From: Patiria pectinifera
Lineage: Eukaryota; Echinodermata; Asteroidea; Valvatida; Asterinidae
Reading direction: 5' to 3'
Length of the DNA: 64,000 nucleotides
Assembly: GCA_029964075.1 (NCBI GenBank)
Contig: CM057130.1
Location: 5,332,001-5,396,000, forward strand
In this document: in pieces, positions 11,789 through 23,700 of the stretch
Layout of the letters: every line of letters begins with the position of its first letter
Numbering within the stretch: the stretch's first letter is position 1
Program-made: the position numbers and the translations under genes
The notes under the pieces: model-generated
Database searches by the model: none
Told to the model about the DNA's origin: nothing
What the model saw: only the letters and a program-made list of their open reading frames with translations

Positions 11789-14700
11789 CTGCAAAGTCGG
11801 GAGAGTCCAAGGAAGAATGAATGTTTAGTGTCCACGGTGGCCAGAGGCGGCCAGAGCTGCACCCAATTTCACTAAACGCTGTGACGCGTCGCAACTCGAG
11901 TTACGACATGTAACACGTCACAACTCGCAACGTGTTGTACGATCCATTTCACGAAACATGCGATGAGTTGAATGTGTCGTAAGTTCCTTGACAACGGCTT
12001 AAAACACGTTGCAAGTTACGACGTGTCTAGTGGTCATCGCAAAATAAAAAGAGTCCTTTTCTTAGCCAGTTTTATGCCATAAACATTACATCAACGAGAT
12101 TATAATACCAAGGCAATGTGTGTAAAGTTGTAAATAGAAAATTCATTGAATAATTATAAATTAGCTTGTTGAATATTGCAGTTGAAATTTCAAAGTAGCT
12201 ATGCTGTCCACTGAGAGCTTGTTTTCCTTTAAAATTGCATCACATGTCCGCCATTTTATTTTACGTATTAACAAATTCCGACAACTCTTTGTTGAATATC
12301 AGACGACTATTTACTGTACGCTGACTAAATACATAAAACAGTCACCAAGTTGTGCTATAAAGACGTGTCGCACTTACGACTTGTTTTGTGAAATGGATCG
12401 CAGGACGCTGGGATACATTGTAGGGATACAAAGAGTTTAATGAAATCGGGTGCTGGTCAGAAGTCAAACACTTATTAACCATTTTGAGATATTGCAGACA
12501 AAATAGTTGGCGATGTTTAGTATGGGTGAATTTGGGTAAATACAAATGAAGTTAGGCCTGCCCAAACCTGATAAAAAATCAACATTTTCCGTAATTACCA
12601 AAAATATAAGTTCTCTCTAATGAAACCATGAAAAAAAAAATAGGCAAAGTAAAAGTAAACAAAAAAACACCTTTCCGATTCTGTGAGAAACATCGTGTTC
12701 TTTTTTTATCTCCTTGACAAATTTTGTAACTTTTGGTAAACCAAACAAGCTGATTTTGCTTGATTAGTTTGTTAAGGTCCAGTCACACATTCACGGTTTG
12801 GAGCTACGGATATCCACGGTTTTATATTCATGATAAACCATTGGTGGGAGTGCCGTATTCATCCTTAGTACGTCCATTATTATCCGTCATCTTCCTTGGG
12901 TATTTGTGGAGGCGCTACGGTTCAAAACTTTCGTGGTGAATCATCATGAAAATCAATCCGTAGTGCAACCGTGGGACATCCATATAGGACAACCGTACTA
13001 ATTTGTAGTGTTATTTGCAGCTAATTCTTGGAGATTCGTAGCTCATTCGTGGTAGAAATCTCTGCGAATTCGCTATGAATGTCCTACGGATATGCCCGGG
13101 TATGCTGGGGTTATGCTAAGGTTGTACAGTAAACTCCGGCTCAACCGACATCGTACAACTCGTCAAATCGCTCAAGTCGGCCATCTGACTAAAGTCCCGA
13201 TTGTCTGTAATGCATTTCCATTGAATTTTCATTTCAAATTTGTTTTTTTTTGCCATTTCACTCAAGTTGTCATGTTACTCTCGGTCCCCTTTCCATAAAA
13301 AGCATTACGAAATCCTTTGTGTAAGTCGGCATTCAACAAATCACACATTGGCATCGACTTCCTGTACTGCGGTTGGCAAAGTGCGGAGTGAAAAGTGGTT
13401 TCGCACGGCCCGTGGTCGCTGCAAGCATCGGTGTCGAAAAAGGGTGTCCTACTGCAATCACATATGCATCACAAACATATCAATACCAGTACCCCTCTAG
13501 GCTGTACAAATGCACTCTGTCCATTTTTGGGGTCATCTTATTGAATGACTACTGCTGACCACGCACACATTTAATTTGTTACTGTGCACGTACATATGTA
13601 TCGTGGTCTCCACTATCAATACCCCAAACGTGATGATACAATTCGAGGATTAATTTGCTGGATTCAACTCAAGCATTAAGGAGATAATCCAGGGTAAATC
13701 GAAGCCAATTAGTGCAATGAATCATGTGTGCAAAAGACCATTCATGTAAGTCGGCAAAATGACGACTTACAGCAGATATCGGCATTCACGTAAGTCGTCA
13801 CAAAATTCTCGGGTCCCGAGAGTGCCGGTTTAGCAGGAGTTTACTGTTTTACGAATATGTATGTTTTATTCGTAGGAGAACCTGGGTCATCCGTCGCCCA
13901 ATCGCAGACAACCATGGCGTTAAAGTCATTATTCTAAGTAATTCCTTTGATATTCTTCAACAATTGGTCCATATTCTTGACAAACCGTAGTGTATCCATA
14001 GAGAAACAGTAGTGCATTCAGCATTCTTAGAAAGTCGATTTTTTCCACAAATCTCGACATTTCATCGTTATCGATTGATTCGTGGTAAACCGTGGATATT
14101 TGTAGCCCTAACCGTAAATGTGAGACTGGGGCTTTACCTGCACAGTGGATCTTTGTCGAGGGCCTGGGAGCAGACACCACCGTTACAGTATTTAGGATCA
14201 GAGACGCAGCGTGACACACACGCAAGGATGCAGTGGTCATCAGATTTGTCCTCATACGGCTCACGATTGCCTGTGCACGTGATGGACTCCTTGTCTGCAT
14301 TTGCGCAAACATTGGTGATATCTGTGATGAAAAGCAAAATGCTCAAGCAAATAAAAGAAACAAAGTAATCAAGTTAAGAATGACGCCAGACAGATGAAAT
14401 CAATAAATGATAAAAGTATTCATTTTTCTCCAAATCTATTTGTTCTGCAGGAAAAAACTACGGAGATTTAGAGGATTGGATATTTTGTAGAGGCTGTACA
14501 CAATGCCACTCTGGAAAACTGAAGAAAATGATCTCCAGTACTGTGACAAATGACTTGGAGCTTGAGATTGAGAATATTATAATTGATTCCATCAACGATC
14601 CCGGAAGAGAAATTCGGGAGTCAGGTTGGCGCCTTCCACCTCCGAGAAACGGGTACAATTCCCAATCAGGTTGACGTAATAAGGGTAGGGTTGGTTTCGG

Positions 14701-17700
14701 TTTTGCGTTTGCGATTTTCGGGTCGGGTCGGTTAAGCCATCTTGTGAAAAAAAAATGAAATAAACCAAAATTCACCGAACTAAACCAAAATGTTGAAAAT
14801 TTAATCGGCGCGTTATTATTGCAGAGTTACTGTGCCCGGTACAACCAACGTCAACCCACCACGCAAATGTGCATGTGGTTCGCGATCAATAACGCACAGT
14901 CTATAACGTGTAGGCCCACCAATAGGTCACATTCTGATTCTTTACCGTACCGTACGGTGTGATTCTGTTTAGAGACGACGACTTTCACTCGGTGTTGGCA
15001 AGTTCAGGCATAAAATGCAGACACAGTTTCCCAAAAGAGATCTTCAGTTTTTGCCGGGTCGGTACAGGTCGGTTTTGCTTCAATTTTTGTCGGCTTGGGT
15101 TACGTCGAATTAAGGGAGCTTGGATCAGTTTCTGTACGGATTTGGTTTATATCTTTAATGTTTCGGGTCGATTTGGCCTGGTCAACCCGACCCGATGCAC
15201 ACTGTTTTACATTCCCTGCCAAATGCACTGGTTGTCCCTCGAGCATCTTTCTGGTTTTACTGAACACTTTGTCCTGTTTACATTGATAGGTTTCTTCAGT
15301 CTTCCATGTTTCACTGGCGTCAGTTCTTACTATGATCAACCTAGATTCACTCTACCTTTTGGATCAGAACAATCAGCGCAATTCGTCACCAGTTCCAAGG
15401 TCCCAATCGCGCCTGCCTGGAGCGCGTCCCCCAGGGTCGATTTCCTGAGAAACTCGGTGGGTCCTATTCCCCGGACTTCCACATAATCGTAGTCATAGGT
15501 CACGGTGTGTGGAATGACCACGCTACCTTTCCTGCAATTCAGGAAACAAATGATTCCGTTTTTAAAAAAATCCATTTAGGGGTTTAAAATGTGGGGCGCT
15601 GTGGTCCAATGGTTACGGTGTTCGACTCGTGTGCCGTGGTGCATGGGTTCGAATCCTGACCGTGGGAACATGGTACTTTTGCTCTTGAGCAAGGCACTTT
15701 ACCATTATTGCTTCGTCCTTCGGATGGGACATAAAGCCGTAGGTCCCATGTGTTGTGTAATGCACGTTAAAGAACCCAGTAACACTTATCGCTAAGAGAA
15801 GGGGTTTGCCCCGGTGTTTCTGGCAGTGGCTGCAATATGCACCGCAGCACCTTGTAAACCACTATAAGGTGCTACATAATGGGTCGCATATTTCTCATAA
15901 ACTTTATTTACCTTTCTTTAATAATTGACATAATTTCCAGCGCCTTGAGTACCTAATTGTTGGTAGATACGTGCGCTACGTATTATTATTATTATTATTA
16001 TTTACCATTTACTTAATGCACACTGTGATTTATTGAATAAAAATACGCTTACTTGATTGCCGTCTGATCCACCGTAACGGCTTTGAAACTCCTGGGAGAA
16101 ACTTTCCTGTACAATGACTCCACCTGGATAAATGACCAAAGAATAGAATCAGGTGTATCCACGCTCATGTGAGCAATGGCATCTGTACATTGAAAAACAT
16201 TTTAATGTTGAACTACGTGTTGAGCAATTTTCACTACGTTTGGGTAAGACAACAATAACGACGGAGAAAAAAATGAAGCCGTGAACCAGTGGGTCCGATG
16301 GCACTTTAAACCCACTTGTGTCATTTGTAAATTTGTGTACCGATTTACTGAACAATAAATGCAGAAACTGTGATGCAACGCCAAATGATCTGATTAGCAG
16401 GTAGGCTTACAACTGGATAGATAAAAGGTCCCTCTAGAGAAATCTTGCAGCAAGTACAAACAATCATCGAAGTAAAAACAACTATTCCTTGGAACTTCCG
16501 GTTATCGCAACTTCGCTGAACACAAACTTAGGTTTTTTTGGTGCAGAAATTAAAAAAAGAAGACGTTGATCCCCATTTCATTTATAGGCTTTGTGGTTTT
16601 TTTTGGTTGCTGAAAGTTCTCTGTTTTGCTGAAAATGCTCAACTATTTTGTCAGTCTTAAGAGCTATAGTGAAACCGTAACTCATCAATAGGACACAACC
16701 ACCTCTGACTATTTTCCATGAAGGAATTTCATACAGAGGAAATGCAACTGATTCAATAATGAGTTTTCTGCCTTTCACAACTGTCATTAAGGCACTGACA
16801 GCCAGGTAAATGTGGTTCACATCAAGTCCAACTTACGTCATTTTAAAGGGAATATACAGCATTTGCAAACATCGAAAAATACAACTACCAAGTTTTAACA
16901 AAATAACTTACTAGAATGTTGGTAAATGACAGCCTAAAGCACCCTGTAAAATATTGGCACCTGGTGTGGAGTCATTTTCAAGAAAATTGTATTTTTGTAT
17001 AAATTTCCAACGGTGGTCGGCCGACCACCGTTGGAAAACCCTACCAATTTTCAGCTTTCTGCTCCAAATTCACCATTTTCATTTCAATTTTGTTTGCTAT
17101 TTTGCTATTGTTATTGAGCAGATTGCAGGGTGCAGGGCAGGTTCCCTTACCTTACAATTTTTTTTTCTTCTAATTGGTCAAATTTATCTTTTATTCTTTA
17201 GTGGACAGACAGGGAACCATTTGTGTTTTTTGGTTTTTTTTGGTTTTTCCCAGCATTTCTACACACAAAACACAAACATGTCATTATGTCTGTTATAGTA
17301 ACCTCTCAAATATTTCATTTCTGAAAATTACAGCAAAAGCCAATGATGTATATTCCCTTTAAGTACAAATTGATATGATTACTTACAGATGTCTTGAGCG
17401 TGTTGACAAGTCCTAAACATTGGAAAGACATCTTATTGCTCTCTGGATCGCAGGCGTATGAAGAGGAGGTTGAAATGGCTAGCACTACAGAGAATTTCTT
17501 CTCCAAGTCATTTGATCCTGTTGGTATATATATATCAAGGTCAGTGAGGAAGGTCAGCCACAGTTTTACAGACTCACAAATTCCTTTAAATTTGTTTTTA
17601 AATCCTACTTTAATGATTCAATAACACTTAACTTAAATAGTGCCACAGCTTAATGGATGAACTTCTCCCAGATCTTTTGTTTACTTTGCAGGAATGCAGG

Positions 17701-20700
17701 ATACACAGAGTCTTCTTAATATTTCTAGGACGTGATCGGGTTTTCAGTAAAGGATAGGGCCCTGGTTTTGTCTTGATACGGGACCAATAAAGAGTTTACA
17801 ATTGGTTGGACCATATAAAAACGAGGCTTTCACCTCGCCCGCTTGGGGGGGGGGGGGGGGTTGCCACATAACCTGCTTGGATCAACTCCTGAACGATCAA
17901 CCTGTGAACACCCACAGATGTACACCCACATTTGTTTATGGTGTAAATCAAGGATTTTCTTTTGTTCCTCTTCCCATTTCCTTTGTTTGTACTTCAACTT
18001 TTTTTGCAACAGCTCTCATTGGTTTTGTACACGTTTTCTAATCGAGGTCGTCCTCGATTTGGTTCCTGTCCTCGATTCACCGATGATGTTGCACGTGAGG
18101 GTACTCGATTTAAACCATAAACAAACGCATACACATTTGTTTATGGTGTAAATTGAGGATTTTCTATTGTTCATCTTCCCTTTTCCTTTGCTCAATACCT
18201 TTGTTGGTACTTTGTTTAAACTTTTTTCCGACAGCTCTCATTGGTTTTGTACACTTTTTCCAACCGAGGAGTCCTCGATTTAGTTGTTGTCCTTGCTTCA
18301 TGGATGATGTTGCACATGTGCGTCCTCGATTTACACCATAAACAAACGCTCACACCCATCTCCACTTTATGTAACACTGTGGTGACGTCATCAAAATGGC
18401 CCGTTTCATTGTTGTGAAACATTGTTGAAAAAAATAATCATTTTAAAAACGTTTACCTGTTATATTAGGGTACTCCGGTGCAATGTAAGCTGAAAATATA
18501 ACCACACACAAATGTGATATTCTGTTAACAAGGCAGCTGACAATAAAAGTGGGAGTGTTTTTCATTTATTAATGATAATTAATTCATTTTTGTGAAAACG
18601 GGGTTAAGACCATTTAGTAAGTCAATGATACCGAGTCCAAGTCACAAGTGACGGGGAGTCAGTCAGGGAGTCAGTCAGTCAGTCAGGAGCAAAAAGGACA
18701 GGAGGCTGGCCCTCCCTGGGATCACTAAAAACTGCAAAATGTGGGACAGCCCTCATGGGCGTCGCCAGGATTTTTTCTAGAGGGGGGGCAAAAATTTTGT
18801 TTGCCAAAAAATGGTTGTATTTCTCAACACATTCTCGATTTATCAGTTTTAGAGGGGGGCAGGGACATTTTGCCCCCCCCCCCAACTCATTAAATTTACA
18901 CCACTATGTCTTCGTGCCTCTTTTTCGTTTCTTCTCTTTTTTCTTTTCTTTTTCTTCCTTCTTTTTGCCCCCCCCTCGCGACGTCGACAGCCCTATTATG
19001 TTCTGTTTGTAAGTAGACAGTATAGTTCTGGTTAAAACATTATTGTGTCTTACGTTCGCAACTGTACACTCCATCCCCATAGAAGCCTTCTTTGCATTCA
19101 CATTTGAAGAACTCCGGTGGTGGCAGATCATTGCAATCGGCGTCGGCGTGACAGGGCTTATCAACCTTACATTCATCTATGTCTGTCAACAAAATAACAC
19201 ACCAACATAAAAACATTATTCCATTCCACAGTGTTGTAGGACTGAAGTCTAGGACTCGGACTCGAGTCAGACTCGAGTCACATTTTTCGTAACTCGGACT
19301 CGACTCGAGTCACATTGAAAAATGACTCGGACTTGGACTCCACCATGATGACTCGGACTCGAGCTTGGTGACTCGAGTCAAGTATTTTCATTAAAAACAA
19401 AAAAAATAACGTTACATATTTGTGGGACGCATGTAGCACTAGCATTCATTTTTACTCCATGGACAAAACACGGCGCCGCGGAATATCGTATCCAGGGGCC
19501 GCGCACGGGGTAGGGATGGGAAAGGATTATTGAGGAATAATATTTGGGTGGTAAAACATGGAGGGACGGAGGAGGGTTTTTTTTAGGGATGGGAATGAAA
19601 ATAAAAACACATTTTGGGTCTAAACATCATGTACATCACACACAAGGTACGCTATATCAACTGGGATTTACTTAAAAGACAATGGATGATTGAAAAAAAA
19701 TTAAAAAAACATTTGATTAGTTTGTTGAACAACTACGAACAAGTGACTTGAGACTCGACTCTTGGCTTGTGACTCGAGACTTGGACTCGGACTTGGACTT
19801 GAGGATTGTGACTCGAGACTCGGACTCGAGGCTTGTGACTCGAGACTCGGACCCGGACTCGAGGCTTGTGACTCGAGACTCGGACTCAAGGCTTGTGACT
19901 CGAGACTCGGACTCAAGGCTTGTGACTCGAGACTCGGACTCAAGGCTTGTGACTCGAGACTCGGACTCGGACTTCAGGCTTGTGACTCGGGACTCGGACC
20001 CGGACTCGAGGCTTGTGACTCGAGACTCGGACTCAAGGCTTGTGACTCGAGACTCGGACTCGGACTTCAGGCTTGTGACTCGAGACTCGGACTCAAGGCT
20101 TGTGACTCGAAACTCGGACTCGAGGCTTGTGACTCGAGACTCGGACTCGGACTCAAGGCTTGTGACTCGAGACTCGGACTCAGACTGGAGGCTTGTGACT
20201 CGAGACTCGGACTCGAGGCTTGTGACTCGAGACTCGGACTCAGACTCGACATTGGTGACTCGACGTGGGGTGTGAGTGACCACTGATAAAAATAACTGAA
20301 AACAGCTGAAAAAGGTGTTAAAATGCTGAACTTTGGAAATCCCCTATACTTTTGTACACAGCAAGTGAGGGAAAAAGCTGAAAAAAAAGCTGAAATCCAA
20401 CACAAAAAAAGCTGAAATCAGCTTAAAAGCTGAGCTTTCACACCCCTGTACAACACTGCCGTTCCATTGATATTTACCGTTGTGTGATTTAATCCAGGTG
20501 CAGCGAATGTAAAAATTGCTGGAAAACAAAATGTGTTATTAGTATCGTTTCGGTTTGCGGTAACACCATGTGGTAATAACTACTGCTCAGAAGATAATTA
20601 GTTCAGAAAAGAACTTGTCCTGCTTATTATCAACTTTGCTAAGTAGTTTTTTGTTCTGATAAGAAGAGTCCTGCTGTAAGTTCTAAACGAACTTGTCTTT

Positions 20701-23700
20701 GGTCTCCAAAGACAATGTGTTATGTACTGTGCTCTCATCTCGTTCTTCGAAATCGCCATTTTGGAACTAATGCAAAACTTTGAGAGTTTGCGTCACTATA
20801 TCGGTCGCTTAGCTATAATATACCTGCAGGGATCTATACATGTAATTGCCTTTGTTTACCTTTAAAAAAAAAAAATGCTCAAATTGAAGCGTCATTTAAT
20901 GCCTCTTCAACAGGCTTAATTTAATGTCTGTATACTAATACTCACCTTTACATGGATTGCCGGAGAATCCCTCGTTGCATGTGCATACTGACTCGCCGTC
21001 CGGGTTAACTGTGCAGACTGAGTTTTCTCCACAGTTTTCTTGGCATTCTGCACCTGAAATTTAAAGCAAAGAACCCATCATTAACTAAAATTCACCGATT
21101 TGGCGGTTCACTTCACTCCCTGATGCATGAAAGACAGTACTATCATAGATGTAAGTACTATCTCGCCTGTCCACAACTTGCGCGTGTATATCGTAAACCT
21201 AGCAGTAACCTGAAACATGACCTAATTCAAGGGCATAAACTGTTAAGTGGCATTCTGAGTTTGGTTTCCAAACCAAGAGCTCAGGCGCCGTTCTAGAGCC
21301 AATATTTTTTTTGGGGGGGGGGCTAACAGGGTGGATCCAGAATTTTTTTGAGGGGGGCGTGCTGAAATGTAGACCGGTTATTTTCTCCAGACACTTAGGC
21401 CTCCGAAAATCAATAGGGGGGGGGGGGTGGGCTCGTGTCATATTTTTAATGGGGAGTGTTAATAAAATCCTACAGTCAGGCACACTATACTAAAAGTGTA
21501 CAATCCACCCTTCTCACAACTATTTATTTAGGGGGAGACCGTTCCCATGTACGTCACATTCTTACATTTTGCTAGTACTTTATTTCATGGATTTTTTTTT
21601 GGGCGGGGGAGGGTAATGTATTCATGTTTCCTTTGTTTTCTCAGAATATATTGTATCAACTGAGCTGAAATTTCCAACATGATCAGAGTTATTTTGAGCA
21701 ATGTTGTTGCTTCAAACAAAGACCAAATGATCGTACGTACCTTTACATTTGGAGCTAGCCAAAAAGTAACTGACCGAATTACTGTTGAAAAGCTTACTTG
21801 GTTAAAAACTCCCTATGAAATTATTCCATCTGGTATGATGTAATTTTGAAGAAAGCAATAAAAGAAGGTCATTTCCAAAAACATGTCTAAAGACGCGTTT
21901 TTAAAAATTTCCGTTAAGTCGTTCGTTTTGAATGTGTCAAAGCCGTAAATGGGTGTGCGCAAGCCTTGACACGACACGCCCGCACGATTGCTATAATTCG
22001 TTGGTTCAGTGTGTGACATCACGTAGCTGCAATTGGCTGAATGAGAACGTGTCTTAGGCGCTGATTTCGGGCGCAATTCAAAACGTAAATTCAAATTCTG
22101 CAACTTTAGAATTGAATGGAGATCCTAGAATATTTTCTTGGAATATACAGCATTAACACTGAGCTAAAACCTCATCAGGTTAGTTATTAAGCATCCGTCT
22201 CTAGATTTTGAGCACTTTTGTTGCTTCAAACGAACATAATGCACAAATTACAAATGATGTATTCTACCTTTAACTCTTGATTACTCTTTCGCTTGACTCA
22301 CTTATTTGTAAAAATTGTTCACTTGTTTTGTAGCGCTTCTTATGTTGTGGTAGTCTGAATAAAAATTTAATAAAAAGTCAACCAATAAGAAACGTCTACT
22401 GGAGTTGACCAACCTGTCACATTGACATCGAAGGTGCAGGTTCCCATGTTGCCAAAGGAGTCCACGGCAAAGCAGAAGACCTCCGTCGATCCGTACTTGA
22501 AGACAGACCCCGACTCAGGTATGCACAACACGGAGATGTTTTCCGTGGGCGTGTTATCGTCCGTTACGTTGACCATCCACGTGTGGTTGGCGGTGTTGGT
22601 TCCCGGATCGGGCAAAAGAGTGGTGTCAGCAGGGCATGTCGTTATGGGTGGACTGGAATCTGTTTTGGTACAAAGTACTTGTAACTGTCGTCCAATCTTG
22701 AGATTTAAGAGTGCAGTCAAAAAGGCAATCAATAACTGTCATGGCTGGGTTCAAAAAGACCAGTTGAAACGTTTTATTGTTTTACCATGGGTTATACATG
22801 TTCACCTCTCTCCTAATTTTTTTCTTCGTTATTTTCCACTTTCCTTCCATTAATAACTGTTTACTGTGTTTTTGTTGTATTTGGGATGCATATTGTACCA
22901 TCTATTGTACAAACTAATGCTTCTGCCGTTGCTGCAGGGAGTGGGCCTTCATGATCATATCATGGAGTGCTGTGGTCCAATGGTTACGGTGTTCGGCTCA
23001 CTTGCCGTGGTACGTGGGTTTGAACCCGGACGGGGAACATGGTGCTTGTGTTCTTGGGCAAGACACTTTACTACAATTGCCTCTCCACACAGGAGTATAA
23101 ATGGGTACCTGTGAAGGTAGAGACTAGAATGCTCTGATCTTGAGCTGCTGCAGAAACTGGCCTCATGGCCTGATGAACAGGGGTAATAATTGTGAAGCGC
23201 TTTGAGACCTTTGGTGTAAAGCGCTACATCAGCACTATATATTATTATCATGATTCTGTGTCCCAATTGGTCTATAGACCATGTCACCTGTGACGTCATG
23301 CTAATAGGCAGTTGACGGACAAAACAAACACTTTTATCAACATATTTCTCGTGCTCTATTCTAACACTTTTAAACCACCCATTTCCACAGAGACAAAAAT
23401 GCAGTGCAGAATAAAAAAGCTTGTTGTAAGTTGGCACCACGTGACCATCGCATTCATTTTTTTAAAAACAGATGTGACATTGCTATAGCGATGCCTGTAC
23501 TTCACAAATTGTGACTCCATCGTTGAATCCAGACCTCGACCATTGGACGCTACTGGGCACTCATTTGACCTTTCATCTTTTAAGAAATGTTCAGCATTCC
23601 ATAGAAAGAAAACAAGAAAAGTGTGTCTTCCAACACAAATGCCCCTCCACCCCAACCGTCCCATAACTAGACACACTGCCACCCTCTTGATATGATAATT

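Noticed and set aside
15592-15665. tRNA gene-like sequence
   Set aside because: It has A and B boxes but no complete cloverleaf, and continues into a SINE body. The same holds for 22970, 28826 and the minus-strand 53160-53235.
16578-16820. 80-codon minus-strand open frame as an extra SEA exon
   Set aside because: No acceptor with the needed phase was found, and the sequence shows no SEA-like strand. The exon 16 to 17 join works without it using the second donor.
19717-20286. Long open frames of 174-188 residues on both strands (SLESESRVT and RDSDSRLVT repeats)
   Set aside because: They come from the in-frame minisatellite inside the hAT-like element. Several frames are open at once and there is no start or splice context.
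22955-23440. 161-codon minus-strand open frame
   Set aside because: Most of it is the reverse strand of SINE 2 and flanking intron; no domain signature.
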